Below are positions 34,993 to 44,346 of a stretch of DNA of 64,000 nucleotides, piece by piece; within the stretch, counting starts at the first letter, position 1, and every line of letters starts with the position of its first letter. This DNA is from Candidatus Rokuibacteriota bacterium. GTDB taxonomy: Bacteria; Methylomirabilota; Methylomirabilia; Rokubacteriales; CSP1-6. The notes beneath the pieces are model-generated. The model was given only the letters and a program-made list of their open reading frames with translations. It made no database searches and had not been told where the DNA came from. The position numbers and the translations under genes were made by a program. The DNA is taken from assembly GCA_003220225.1 (NCBI GenBank), contig QHRU01000056.1, positions 1-64,000 on the forward strand, read 5' to 3'.

Positions 34993-37703
34993 GGCTCCTT
35001 TCGGTTCCGTTCTCCGCGAGCGACCGCCTCGTCACGGTCGAAGAGCGTCAGGAGCAGCGGCAGCAGAACGAGCGACGAGGCCAGGGCCGCCGCGGCTCCA
35101 ATCGTGAGAAGCAGTCCCAGGCTGAAGATTCCCCGGTGGCGGGCGACCATCAGGCTTCCGAAGCCGGTCATGGTCGTCAGGCCGTTGAGCGCGACGGCCA
35201 GGATCGCGCTGCGCGGAAATGGCGGGCGCCCGGCCGCGGTCTGCTCCCGGTAGCGCAGCATGACGTTGAGGCCGTACTCGGCCGAGGTGCCGATGATCAG
35301 CGGCAGCCCCCAGACGTTGGCGAGGTTGAACGACAGGCCCAGGAGGTGCATGAACCCGATGGTCCACAGCGTGGCCAGCCCCAGCGGGACCAGGGCCAGC
35401 ACGGTGTCGAAGACACGTCGCAGCATGACCGCGGCCAGCACCGTGACGACGACGGCGGCATAGAAGGTGCCCTGAAGGTACGCGGCCTCGACCATTCGAC
35501 TCGCCTCATAGCTGATCACGGGAGAGCCGGTGACGGCGTCGTCGACCGCGCGCAGCTGCCGCACGAACTCCCGCGCGCCGTCACGCTCCCAGGTATCGAT
35601 GGCGGGGTAGATGAGCATGAGGAGCCGCCCGCTGGCGCCGATGAACTTTCGCGTCACCTCGGGCGGCAGCTCGGACACGGTCACCGGTCGCGGCGCGAGA
35701 TTGTTCTGCAATCGCCCGAGCGTCGCGACGAAGTCATCGCGGAGCAGGAGCTGCACCCGGGCGAGCCGGGACGTCAGCCCGGCGTCGCCGTTCTGCAGGC
35801 GGGCGAGGAGCGCGACGGCCCGGTCGTGCGCCGAGCGTAGCGTCGTCTCCGCGGGATGACCCTCCGCCTCCGCGGCCGCGATCCCGAGACGCCGGCGGAG
35901 CATCTCCAGTGCATGCCGGGTCGCGTCCCGATCGAGCGCGTCTTCCCGACCGATGTGGATCTCCGCCACGAGAGGGACGAGGTCGCGCACGGCGGCGATC
36001 TTCGCCTCCTGGTCGGCCGGAACGAGCTTGAGCACGCTCATGACCTCCGAGACGGCGGGCAGCGCGGCAAAGGCGCCCTGCTTCACCTTCAGCTCTGCCA
36101 GCGAATCCGCGGTGGCGAGCGCGGCGAACCCGGACCGGCGCGACTCCATGATCTTCCGCTCCCAGATGACCGACTCCGTGCCTCGCGCCTGGAGATTGAG
36201 CCGGTTGTAGTCGAAGCGGATGGCCGGCAGCGCGAACGCTGCGCCGACGGTCAGCGCCGCAGCCACGACGAGGATGGGCAACCGATGGCGCAGCAGCCGC
36301 CGCAGCCGCGGCGCGTCGTCCCGGCCGACCGGCGCTCCGGCGGGAATCACCGATAGCCGTCGCCGCGTGACGACCAGGAGGGCGGGAAGCAGCGTGACCA
36401 TCGCCACGAATGCCATGACGATGGCGGTGGCGGCGATGAAGCCGAACTCCTGGATGCCGCGGAAGTCCGCCAGCATCAGCACGCCGAACGTGGCGGCCGC
36501 GGTGAGGGCTCCGAAGAGGATCCCGGGCCCCGAGCGGCCCGCGGTCGTCACGAGAGCGTGCCGCGGCGTCCGGCCGGATTTCAGCTCTTCGTCGTAACGC
36601 AGAAAGAGGTAGATCCCGTAGTCGATGCCGATGCCGACGAGGAGCGACATGAACATCACCGAGAAGACGCTCAGGTGCCCCACGGTGGCGGCGACGACGC
36701 CGAGGGACCAGGCGAGGCTGACCAGGAGCACGGCCAGCATCAAGATCGGCTCGATGGTGCGCCGGATCACGACAAAGAGCAGGCCCACCGTCACCACGAG
36801 CGCCAGCAGCGTCGCCATCGTGCTGTCGTGGAACGCGCTCAGCATCTCGTCATTCGACAGGGCCGGGGTGCCGGTGGCACCGGCGGCGACATCGGGATAC
36901 GTCTCGCGCAGGCTCCGGATGGTCTGGCGGATCGCCGCGATGAAGTCCTTGTTGTCGGTGAAGCTGGCGGCGTCCCGCCGCGGCTCGACAAGAACGAACA
37001 GGAGCCGATCGTCGGCGGAGAAGAAATAGCCGGAGCGTGTTTGATCGCCGGCGGACGTGAAGACACGCGTCCACGGCGAGCCGTTTCCGTCGGCGTCGTC
37101 GAGGCCACTGGCGACGACACCCAGCAATGTGTCCACGAACCCCGGATCGAACTTAGCAGCCGGACCCTCGCCGAGGCCGAGGTCGACGAACCCGAGGGCG
37201 AAGCGCCGCGCGATCTCCTCGCTGATGCCCTCGAAGAGGCTGGCGAGCGTGGGGCGGGCGGCGTAGTGCTCGATGAAGCGACGGTGCAACTTGATCGCGT
37301 CGGCGAGATCCGCGAGCTGCTCCGTCGACAGATAGAGCAGCGCCTGGCCGGCGAACAGCTCCGGGTCGACGCGATACGCGACTCGGCCTGCGCTCGGCAG
37401 CCGCTTGATCTCGGAGGCAAGCCGGTCCGCATAGACCTGAGCCCGCTGCACGCTCGGCGCCTCGATCGCGACGACGATGTCGTTGAGATCGCCGAAGTCG
37501 CCCAGATGCTCCTTGAAGCGCTGGACGTAGAGGTGGTGCGGCGGTAGGAGCTGGATCGACGAGCTCTGAAACGTCAGCGCGTGGCCGGCGAAGACGAGCG
37601 CCGCGAGCGTGAGGGCCAGGCCCACGGCGATGGTGAGGGCCGGTCGAATGGTCGCCACGCGGACCACTCGGGACAGCGACGCTCCGGTCGGCGGACAGTC
37701 CAT
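34989..37703 (-). CDS. MMPL/RND lipid exporter (HpnN-like)
   Basis: A 904-residue RND protein with two sets of six membrane helices. The first periplasmic loop includes FKEHLGDFGDLNDIVVAIEA. The membrane half has the paired motifs LLVGIGIDYGIYLFLRYDEE and PLIIGTSAEYGLNVMLRYRE. HpnN exports hopanoids to the outer membrane in Rhodopseudomonas and Burkholderia. Here it is coupled to an HpnM-like carrier, with an HpnL-like protein nearby, but no squalene-hopene cyclase is in the window. Start ATG 37703 was chosen for its GAGGGG site; ATG 37718 is an alternative. An operator lies about 50 bp upstream. Confidence 0.88.
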   Translation of the reverse strand: MDCPPTGASLSRVVRVATIRPALTIAVGLALTLAALVFAGHALTFQSSSIQLLPPHHLYVQRFKEHLGDFGDLNDIVVAIEAPSVQRAQVYADRLASEIKRLPSAGRVAYRVDPELFAGQALLYLSTEQLADLADAIKLHRRFIEHYAARPTLASLFEGISEEIARRFALGFVDLGLGEGPAAKFDPGFVDTLLGVVASGLDDADGNGSPWTRVFTSAGDQTRSGYFFSADDRLLFVLVEPRRDAASFTDNKDFIAAIRQTIRSLRETYPDVAAGATGTPALSNDEMLSAFHDSTMATLLALVVTVGLLFVVIRRTIEPILMLAVLLVSLAWSLGVVAATVGHLSVFSVMFMSLLVGIGIDYGIYLFLRYDEELKSGRTPRHALVTTAGRSGPGILFGALTAAATFGVLMLADFRGIQEFGFIAATAIVMAFVAMVTLLPALLVVTRRRLSVIPAGAPVGRDDAPRLRRLLRHRLPILVVAAALTVGAAFALPAIRFDYNRLNLQARGTESVIWERKIMESRRSGFAALATADSLAELKVKQGAFAALPAVSEVMSVLKLVPADQEAKIAAVRDLVPLVAEIHIGREDALDRDATRHALEMLRRRLGIAAAEAEGHPAETTLRSAHDRAVALLARLQNGDAGLTSRLARVQLLLRDDFVATLGRLQNNLAPRPVTVSELPPEVTRKFIGASGRLLMLIYPAIDTWERDGAREFVRQLRAVDDAVTGSPVISYEASRMVEAAYLQGTFYAAVVVTVLAAVMLRRVFDTVLALVPLGLATLWTIGFMHLLGLSFNLANVWGLPLIIGTSAEYGLNVMLRYREQTAAGRPPFPRSAILAVALNGLTTMTGFGSLMVARHRGIFSLGLLLTIGAAAALASSLVLLPLLLTLFDRDEAVARGERNRKEP

Positions 37704-37753
37704 CGCGCCCCTCTTCATCCCGACGAGGGTGCCGCAGGCCGCCGGCGCGATCG

Positions 37754-37771
37754 ATAGGACCAACGTCTCAG
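37754..37771. promoter_or_regulatory. Palindromic operator, lipid exporter operon
   Basis: ATAGGACCAACGTCTCAG, 51 bp upstream of the HpnN-like gene start. Confidence 0.7.
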
Positions 37772-37964
37772 GAGGCGGGTTTCTCGTGCATCGCGGCTCT
37801 CGAGCATTGCTCGGTCGTCGGGGCGTCCGTGCCGTCAGCCCGTGCGGTCGTGTCGCGCGTTGCCAAGCGATCATGCGCGGCGATCATGGCGGGCCGACGG
37901 CTCTTCAGCGGGCGCCGGATCCCGGCGAGCGCGAGGACGTCATTCCAGGTGGGCTGGAGCCACA

Positions 37965-39209
37965 TCAGAACACGACTTGCAGGAGCCGCTTCAACAGCTC
38001 CTCCAGCGAGATCATCGTGAGAAGGAGCGGAGCGACCGGTAGGAGCGTGATCACGGCGAGCTGGAGGAGCGCATCCCTCGTGATGGGCACCACACGCATG
38101 CTCCGGACGAGCTCGAAGCTGTTCCCGAGGTCCGCCAGGGACTGGATGTCCGCGCTTCCCACCAGCGGCTCACCCGCGGAGGCGCCGCCACGGAGCCACT
38201 TGTCGTCGAACGCTCGCACATAGCGCTGGGCGAGGGTGCCGTACTCACGCAGGCCGACGCGTCGCGCCGTGGCCAGGTGCGGCGTGAACAGCAGGAGCGG
38301 CCCGAGCACGACGAGCAGGAGGAATGCGACGACCACGACCAGTTCCACCTTGAACTCCAGCAGCGCCGCCCCCTGAAAGAAGATCCGATTGGCAATGACC
38401 CCTGTGAGGAGCGTGCCGTGCGCCGCCAGGAGCGGCGCGAACGCGACGACGCTGCCCGACAGGAAGCCGAGACCGGCGACGCGATCCGGGTGGGTCGGCA
38501 CCAGGCTGAGCGTGCACCGCGCCACCTGCGCGAGAAAGCGGATCCAGACGAACAGCCGGAAATACCAGCGGAGCAGGATGAACTGAAACAGCGGCAGGCT
38601 CACGTAGACGAACCACCAGCCTGCCGGGGAGAGCTCGCGCCCGCCGCGTGCGGGTACGGCGTACCACGTCGCGACATTCAGCTCGCCGTAGTGAGGCCAG
38701 ACGAGAAGCCCCACGACGTACACGAGCGCGATGAGCAGTCCCTCCGCCACCGCCGAGTTGCGCAGCCGCTGCGCCGCGGCGACGGCCGCGTCGAACCTCG
38801 CGCGCGAGGCGTCTGGAAGCAGGCCGCGCTCCAGGAACTCCCGCACCAGCGGACGCATCCTCTGGTGCACCACGAGCTCGGCTACGATGAGCAGGGGCAG
38901 GGTCAGCAGGAACCGCACGTGCACTTCGATGTCTAGCAGGAACGGCACGGCGACCGCATCGCCCCACGCGCGCTTTTCGAGCATCGAGAGGATCAGCAAC
39001 GGCAACCAGGCGACGAGCGCGATGACGACGATCCGGCGACGCCAGAGCTGCAGCGCGTCGCCGGCCAGGTGGGCGCGCCGGATGAGCTGATACAGCGGTC
39101 CGCCCAGCACCACCGAGAAGTCATCGGGGTCCCGGGCCGGCGGGTCACCCGACCTCGGGGCGCGCAGAGCGGCAAGGAGCGACGCCTCGGACCTGGACGT
39201 GTTCGTCAC
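37965..39209 (-). CDS. Conserved multi-pass membrane protein of unknown function
   Basis: A 414-residue protein with seven to eight predicted helices (IVVIALVAWLPLLILSML, FLLTLPLLIVAELVV, AEGLLIALVYVVGLLVW, VVVVAFLLLVVLGPLLLF). The soluble C-terminal part contains ATARRVGLREYGTLAQRYVR and GSADIQSLADLGNSFELV, and the start is DDFSVVLGGPLYQLIRRAHL. This arrangement recurs in uncharacterised bacterial membrane proteins; I cannot assign a function. An operator is 56 bp upstream. It is monocistronic as far as can be seen. Confidence 0.78.
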   Translation of the reverse strand: MTNTSRSEASLLAALRAPRSGDPPARDPDDFSVVLGGPLYQLIRRAHLAGDALQLWRRRIVVIALVAWLPLLILSMLEKRAWGDAVAVPFLLDIEVHVRFLLTLPLLIVAELVVHQRMRPLVREFLERGLLPDASRARFDAAVAAAQRLRNSAVAEGLLIALVYVVGLLVWPHYGELNVATWYAVPARGGRELSPAGWWFVYVSLPLFQFILLRWYFRLFVWIRFLAQVARCTLSLVPTHPDRVAGLGFLSGSVVAFAPLLAAHGTLLTGVIANRIFFQGAALLEFKVELVVVVAFLLLVVLGPLLLFTPHLATARRVGLREYGTLAQRYVRAFDDKWLRGGASAGEPLVGSADIQSLADLGNSFELVRSMRVVPITRDALLQLAVITLLPVAPLLLTMISLEELLKRLLQVVF

Positions 39210-39264
39210 GCGTCGTCACCTCCGTGACATGAGCGAGCGTAGACCCCGCACGGGCGCACGCATC

Positions 39265-39282
39265 ATCGGATGTTGGTCCTAC
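39265..39282. promoter_or_regulatory. Palindromic operator between 39209 and 39351
   Basis: ATCGGATGTTGGTCCTAC, 56 bp upstream of the minus-strand membrane protein and just before the porin fragment. Confidence 0.6.
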
Positions 39283-39350
39283 CCAGGCCCGGCCTGGCCG
39301 CGGTCTGCGCGCTCCCCGCGCGGGGGGGAGGAAGCCGGCGGAGCGCCGGG

Positions 39351-39624
39351 GACTCTCGCCCAGCACAAGCTCAATCCGCTGGCGTACTCGCTTCTCTACG
39401 TGGATGGTCCGTGGGTCAACGGCATCCTGGTGAGCCATCTCTGGTCCGTCGCGGGTCGCAGTAGTCGGCAGGACGTGAGCGTGCCGATCGGGGTGGATGT
39501 CGGACGAACGTTCACGATCGGCTCCCAGGGCATCAGCCTGCAGATCGGCGCCTACGACAACGTCAAGAAGCCGACCGGAGCCGCCGAGTGGGTGCTCGAC
39601 ACGCAGGTCTCGTGGCTCTACTAA
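39351..39624 (+). pseudogene. C-terminal fragment of an outer-membrane beta-barrel protein
   Basis: About 90 codons reading HKLNPLAYSLLYVDGPWVNG, ILVSHLWSVAG, then SVPIGVDVGRTFTIGSQGIS and ending WVLDTQVSWLY with a terminal aromatic. This is the end of the neuromedin-U-like porin/transporter family. The N-terminal three quarters are missing, and an internal stretch (the NYN-GWYL region normally between these blocks) is also deleted. It is a remnant with no clear start, lying 69 bp after an operator copy and overlapping the cyclase stop by 4 bp. Confidence 0.6.
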
Positions 39625-42512
39625 GCGAGTCGACGCTGCAGATATCGGGCGATGGCAGGGGCCACCGCCGTGAAGCGGACCACGAAGCCGGGCGCGGTCG
39701 CCGGGATCGTCTCGATCACCTTCGCGTAGATCTCGCCCGCTTCGGAGCCAACCTCCTCGCCGATCCAGATCTTCACGTTGCTCCGCGGGGGCACCGGCGC
39801 GGCGGATCGTATCTCGCCGCCCCGGCTCGACAACGCCACGAAGCTCGCGTCGACGACGCGGCTTTCCACGCGCTTGTCCTCCAGCATGGCGTAGCGGATG
39901 GGGATTTCTGCGCCGAGTGCGACCATCGCGGGCTCCTCCTCGCATAGCAACAGCTGATACGCGCCGCCGATGCCGATCAGCTTCCAGACCGTCAGCGGGT
40001 GCCGCGCGCCCTTCGGCTCGATCTGCAGCGAGCGGCTGACCTTGACCATTGAGCCGGCTTCGCGCAGCGTGCTGTCGGAGATCAGGATCTCGCCGCCTGT
40101 CGTGTACGACTCGATCCGTCCCGTCAGGTTGACGGCGCTGCCCACGGCCGCATACTTCATCCGGCGGTCCGAGCCGATGTTGCCGACGATCACCTCGCCG
40201 GTGTGGACGCCGATGCCCATCTCGATCTCCGGCAATCCCCGCTCCCGATTTCGCGCGTTCAGGCCGCCCATGGCCTGCTGCATGGCCACCGCGCACGCGA
40301 GGGCGCGCTCGGCGTCGTCCGGCGCCGCTGTGGGCGCCCCGAAGATGACGAGGATGCCGTCGCCCATGATCTCGTTGATCGTTCCGCGGTACCGGAGGAT
40401 CAGGTCCACCATGGTCTGGAGATAGTCGTTCAGGAACCGGATGGCCTCCTCCGGCGTGAGCCGCTCGGCCAGGGGGGTGAAGCCTCTGAGATCCGACATC
40501 ATCACGGTGACCCGGCGCAGCTCGCCGCCGAGCTTGAGGCCCTCGGGCGAGTCGAGGAGGCTGGCGACGACGTCGTCGGACACGTAGCGTCCGAACGTCT
40601 CGCGTATGAATGCGCCGTGCGCCTCGGTGGCCTTCAGCTCCGTCAGATCGTGCGCAGCGCAGACGATGCCGCCGATCGCGCTCGTGCCGCGGCCGATCAC
40701 CGCGCTCGAGAACAGGACCGGGACCTCCCGGCCGTCGTGAATCTTGTAGACGGCCTCACGACCGCCGATCCGTCCGTACCGGAGCACTTCTTCGAGCCAC
40801 ATCCCGGGCGGACCGCCGCCGGGCCCCGTTCCGGGCCTGATCGCGGAAATCAGGGCGCCGATGCGCCGCCCGAGCATCTCGCCCGCCGTGTGGCCCAGCA
40901 TGCGGCACGCCTCCGGGTTCACCGTGACGACCACCGCGTCGCGCCAGTTACGCGCATCGTCGGGCGGCCGGACGACGATCACCGCGTCACTCATCGAGTC
41001 GAGGATGCTGCTCACGTGGTCACGCGAGACGGTCGTCTCCTGGAGGTCGCTCGCCATTCGGTCGAAGGCCATCGCGATCTGACCGATCTCGTCACCCCGC
41101 GCCTCAGCAAGGCGATAGCCGAGATCGCCCCGGCCGAGCCTGCCCATGCCGACGATCAGGCGGCGGAGCGGCGTCGTGAGCGAGCGCGCGAGGAGAATCG
41201 CCGTCACGGCCACGAGCGCGGTGACGCCGGCCGCCGTCGCCAGGAGCGCGCGCCGAAGGGCGACCGCCGGGGCGAACGCCTCCGCCGTGTCGAGCTGCGC
41301 GACGATCCCCCAGCGCAGATCGCCGACGTCGAGGGGCGAGTACGAGGCGAGGACCGGCTGCTCCCGGTAATCGAGCTCCGTCAAGACGCCCGTCCGGCCA
41401 TCCAGCGCGGCCTGAGCCGCCGCGCCGCTGATCTGCTGGAACAGCACGGTGCGCTGGTGGGTCCGCATGAGCTCGAGCAGCTCACCGGGCACGCCGGTCT
41501 GCGCGGCCGTCTCGAGGTACCGCTGCGGCGCGGTCAGAAAAAACCGCGAATCGCTTCGCATCCGGCGATCCGGGCCGATGAGGTAGGTCTCTCCCGTCCG
41601 GCCCAATCCCTGCGTCTCCCACTTCCGGTCGCCGGTCATGACGGCGTTGATGCGATCGACCGGGAGCTGCAGCGCCACGACGCCGAGGCGCCGGCCTTCT
41701 CTGAAGATCGGCGCGGCCACGAACGCCGCCGGCGCGCCCAGTGAGGGTGCGTACGACTCGAAGTCGACGAGCTGAACGAAATCGGCCTCGACGGCCATGC
41801 GGGCCGCGCGAAACGCCCGGCTGAGCCGCGTGTTCCGGTACGGCCCGGACAGGAGACTCGTGCCGAACTCGAGCTTCTTGGCCACGGTGTAGACGACGCG
41901 ACCGTCCTCGTGCTCGATCAGAAACAAGTCTTCGTACCCGAACTGACGGACCATCGATCGCAGGACGGGGTTGAGTCGCGCGTGCGCCTCCCCGTAACGT
42001 CCAGCGCCCACCGGACGGTCCAACCGATCGCGCGATGCCTCGGGGTTGGGGTTGTTCACGATGAAGAGGGCTTGCAGCGCGATCGTCACGTCGTCGGCCG
42101 GCACATCGCCCCACGCTCGCTCCGGGCCGGCCTCCGGCTCGAACGCCCGCAGGTGCGGCACGAACGCCTCGCGGTAGTACCGGGCGACCTCCGAGCGGTA
42201 TCGGACCCACGTCGTGTCAGGCCAACCGGCCACCTGCGCTTCGAGGCCTCGATAGGCCGCCCTGAATTCCTCCATCGCCGCGATGACGTCGCGAGACTCG
42301 GCAAGCGTCATGGCGTCACGCCGCACACCGGCGACGTAGGCCTCGATCTGCCGCTTGCGTTCCGCGCGGATCGACGTGAGCTGGTTGATCGCGGCCCGGC
42401 GGAGCGACACCTCTGCGCCCTGGTCCGCCTGCCAGCCCGTCGCGAGCAGGGCCAGCAGGCCCACCCCGAGCAACGCGGCGAGGAGCCTGGTCCGGAGCGA
42501 GACAGGTTTCAG
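39621..42512 (-). CDS. Sensor class III adenylate/guanylate cyclase (Cache-HAMP-PAS-cyclase-PilZ-like)
   Basis: About 963 residues. The N-terminal helix (RLLAALLGVGLLALLATGW) precedes a large periplasmic Cache-type sensor (about 30-440). A second helix and HAMP follow (RSLTTPLRRLIVGMGRLGRG), then PAS (about 510-640) and the cyclase domain (VTVMMSDLRGFTPLAERL metal site; EIMGDGILVIFG; NLTGRIES). The C-terminus is PilZ-like (PIRYAMLEDKRVESRVVDAS). It makes a cyclic nucleotide in response to a periplasmic signal. No ATG fits; CTG 42512, one base after the upstream stop and five after GGGAG, is the likeliest start. It is the third gene after two binding proteins, which may present the ligand. Confidence 0.85.
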   Translation of the reverse strand: MKPVSLRTRLLAALLGVGLLALLATGWQADQGAEVSLRRAAINQLTSIRAERKRQIEAYVAGVRRDAMTLAESRDVIAAMEEFRAAYRGLEAQVAGWPDTTWVRYRSEVARYYREAFVPHLRAFEPEAGPERAWGDVPADDVTIALQALFIVNNPNPEASRDRLDRPVGAGRYGEAHARLNPVLRSMVRQFGYEDLFLIEHEDGRVVYTVAKKLEFGTSLLSGPYRNTRLSRAFRAARMAVEADFVQLVDFESYAPSLGAPAAFVAAPIFREGRRLGVVALQLPVDRINAVMTGDRKWETQGLGRTGETYLIGPDRRMRSDSRFFLTAPQRYLETAAQTGVPGELLELMRTHQRTVLFQQISGAAAQAALDGRTGVLTELDYREQPVLASYSPLDVGDLRWGIVAQLDTAEAFAPAVALRRALLATAAGVTALVAVTAILLARSLTTPLRRLIVGMGRLGRGDLGYRLAEARGDEIGQIAMAFDRMASDLQETTVSRDHVSSILDSMSDAVIVVRPPDDARNWRDAVVVTVNPEACRMLGHTAGEMLGRRIGALISAIRPGTGPGGGPPGMWLEEVLRYGRIGGREAVYKIHDGREVPVLFSSAVIGRGTSAIGGIVCAAHDLTELKATEAHGAFIRETFGRYVSDDVVASLLDSPEGLKLGGELRRVTVMMSDLRGFTPLAERLTPEEAIRFLNDYLQTMVDLILRYRGTINEIMGDGILVIFGAPTAAPDDAERALACAVAMQQAMGGLNARNRERGLPEIEMGIGVHTGEVIVGNIGSDRRMKYAAVGSAVNLTGRIESYTTGGEILISDSTLREAGSMVKVSRSLQIEPKGARHPLTVWKLIGIGGAYQLLLCEEEPAMVALGAEIPIRYAMLEDKRVESRVVDASFVALSSRGGEIRSAAPVPPRSNVKIWIGEEVGSEAGEIYAKVIETIPATAPGFVVRFTAVAPAIARYLQRRLA

Positions 42513-42513
42513 T

Positions 42514-43311
42514 TCAGCTCCCGACGAGGCGCCCTTCGAACGCCCGGAAATGGCGGCGCCACATCTCCACGTAGCTACCGTCCCTGCGCATCCTCGCGAG
42601 CCAGCCATTCACCCACCGGATCAGCCCCGTGTCCCCTTTTCGAGCCGCGACCGCGTATGGTCGCGGTCCGAGGGGCAAACCTGTGACCCGTAGCGCGGGG
42701 TCGTGCTGCGCCAGCGACAGCAATGTCACGTCGTCGTACACGAACGCGTCGGCCTGGCCGCCCTTGACGGCGCGCGCGCCCTCCGCGACCGAGCCGACCC
42801 CGATCAGGAGCGCACGCGGCTGCCACTGCGCGATGTCGCGCTCCTGGACGGAGCCCCGGATGACGGCGACCCGCCGCGCGGCCAGCGCGCCGATGCCGTC
42901 CACGCCGCTGGCCGCCGGCACCAGGAGCAGCGACGCCGACACGAAGTACGGCTCCGAGAGCTCCGCCACCTGCCGCCGCTCCTCGGTCGCGGTGACCGTG
43001 GCGATCAACAGATCCACACGGCCCGCATGCAGCTCCGCGAATCGCGTCGCCGTGGTCACCGGGACGAACCGCGCCCGGCGCTCGTCGTCGAACAAGACGC
43101 GCGCCAGATACCGCGTCAGATCGATCTCGAGCCCGACGAGGCGGCCATTCGCGTCGCGCGATCCGAACGCAGGGGCGTCCGTCTTGACACCGACGCGGAG
43201 CACACCGCGGGCGCGGATGTCGTCGAGCGAAGACTCGGCGTGTGCCCCGGTGACGACCGCGAGCACGACCGCGACGACCACCCACGTCCTGGCGACGCCG
43301 CGTCGGCTCAT
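42514..43311 (-). CDS. Family 3 periplasmic solute-binding protein
   Basis: A 265-residue exported protein with a signal peptide (WVVVAVVLAVVTGAHA) and the SBP_bac_3 fold: LDDIRARGVLRVGVKTDAPA, GLEIDLTRYLARVL, FAELHAGRVDLLIATVTATE, GGQADAFVYDDVTLL. Members bind amino acids or similar small molecules, but no permease or ATPase is adjacent. ATG 43311 overlaps the stop of the upstream gene (ATGA), and the cyclase begins about one base after its own stop. This suggests a sensing rather than transport role. Confidence 0.88.
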   Translation of the reverse strand: MSRRGVARTWVVVAVVLAVVTGAHAESSLDDIRARGVLRVGVKTDAPAFGSRDANGRLVGLEIDLTRYLARVLFDDERRARFVPVTTATRFAELHAGRVDLLIATVTATEERRQVAELSEPYFVSASLLLVPAASGVDGIGALAARRVAVIRGSVQERDIAQWQPRALLIGVGSVAEGARAVKGGQADAFVYDDVTLLSLAQHDPALRVTGLPLGPRPYAVAARKGDTGLIRWVNGWLARMRRDGSYVEMWRRHFRAFEGRLVGS

Positions 43312-44312
43312 GACACGGTCTCCGCCCGCTGCCGCAGCGCCGGCGGAATCGTCAGGCCGAGGGCCTGGGCCGTTGTGAGATTGATCACCAACTCGAACCG
43401 GTCGGCTTCCTCGACGGGCAGGTCGCCGGCCGGTGTTCCTCGCAGGATCTTGTCGACGTGCCCGGCGGCGCGTCTGCACAGGTCGACCAGGTCCACCGAC
43501 AGGGACATCAAGCCACCGGCGTCGGGGAACAACCGGTCACCATAGATGGCGGGCAGCCGGGCCGCAGCGGCCAACGCCACGAGCCGGGCCCGATGATGAC
43601 TGAACATGGCGTCCCCGGGGACGAAGAGCGCGTCGAGTCGCTTGGCGGCAATGCGCTTGAACGCGTCGCCGAATTCCGTGGCCTCGAACACGCCGATCTC
43701 CTCCAGCGTGATGCCGAGCGGCGCGCCGGCCCTGACGGCCGCGCGCAGGATTCGTGGATGGATCGGATTCGTCAGGTTGACGAGAAGGGCCATCCGCCTC
43801 ACGCGCGGGCTCGCCTCCCGCAGCAGCGCGATCCGTTTCTGGATGAGCGTGATGCCACCGCCGTAGCCGGTGATGTTGCCTCCGGGCTTCGCCGCGCTCG
43901 AGACGATCCCGAAGTCGACGGGGTCGCCCCCGGTCACGAACACGATCGGGATCTTCGCCGTCGCCCGCTTGGCGGCGAGGGCCACGGGCGTCCCGATCCC
44001 CGTGACAATGAGGTTCACCCCGAGCCCGATGAGCTCTGCGACGAGTCCGGGCAGCCGCTCCAGGTCCCCCTCCGCCGAGCGCGGCTCGATGCGGAAGCCG
44101 CGTCCCTCGGCCCAGCCGCGGTCGGCCAAGCCTCGCCGAAGCGCGTCGAGGTAGCGCGGTGGCAGAACGCGCTCCGAGACGAAGCCGATGGCGGCCAGCT
44201 TTCCCGCGGGTTGCCCTGCGGCCACGCGCGGCCCATACGCGACGGCAAGCGTGCCGCCGATGAACGCGCGCCGCGAGATTGCTGGACGCTCGCGCGGGCA
44301 TGTCACAGCCAC
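43308..44312 (-). CDS. ABC-type substrate-binding protein (PF04392 family)
   Basis: A 334-residue exported protein. The N-terminus has a twin-arginine-like RRAFIGGTLAVAYGPRVAAG. The two-lobed binding fold follows: IGFVSERVLPPRYLDALRRG, LADRGWAEGRGFRIEPRSAE, GVNLIVTGIGTPVALAAKRA, IPIVFVTGGDPVDFGIV and a closing NLTTAQALGLTIPPALRQRA. This PF04392 family is greatly expanded in soil lineages. No cognate permease is present. It is the first gene of the three-gene unit with a second binding protein and the sensor cyclase. An operator lies 35 bp upstream. Confidence 0.9.
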   Translation of the reverse strand: MAVTCPRERPAISRRAFIGGTLAVAYGPRVAAGQPAGKLAAIGFVSERVLPPRYLDALRRGLADRGWAEGRGFRIEPRSAEGDLERLPGLVAELIGLGVNLIVTGIGTPVALAAKRATAKIPIVFVTGGDPVDFGIVSSAAKPGGNITGYGGGITLIQKRIALLREASPRVRRMALLVNLTNPIHPRILRAAVRAGAPLGITLEEIGVFEATEFGDAFKRIAAKRLDALFVPGDAMFSHHRARLVALAAAARLPAIYGDRLFPDAGGLMSLSVDLVDLCRRAAGHVDKILRGTPAGDLPVEEADRFELVINLTTAQALGLTIPPALRQRAETVS

Positions 44313-44346
44313 GACGCGAGCCTAGCGCCGCACCCTCGCCCTCACC

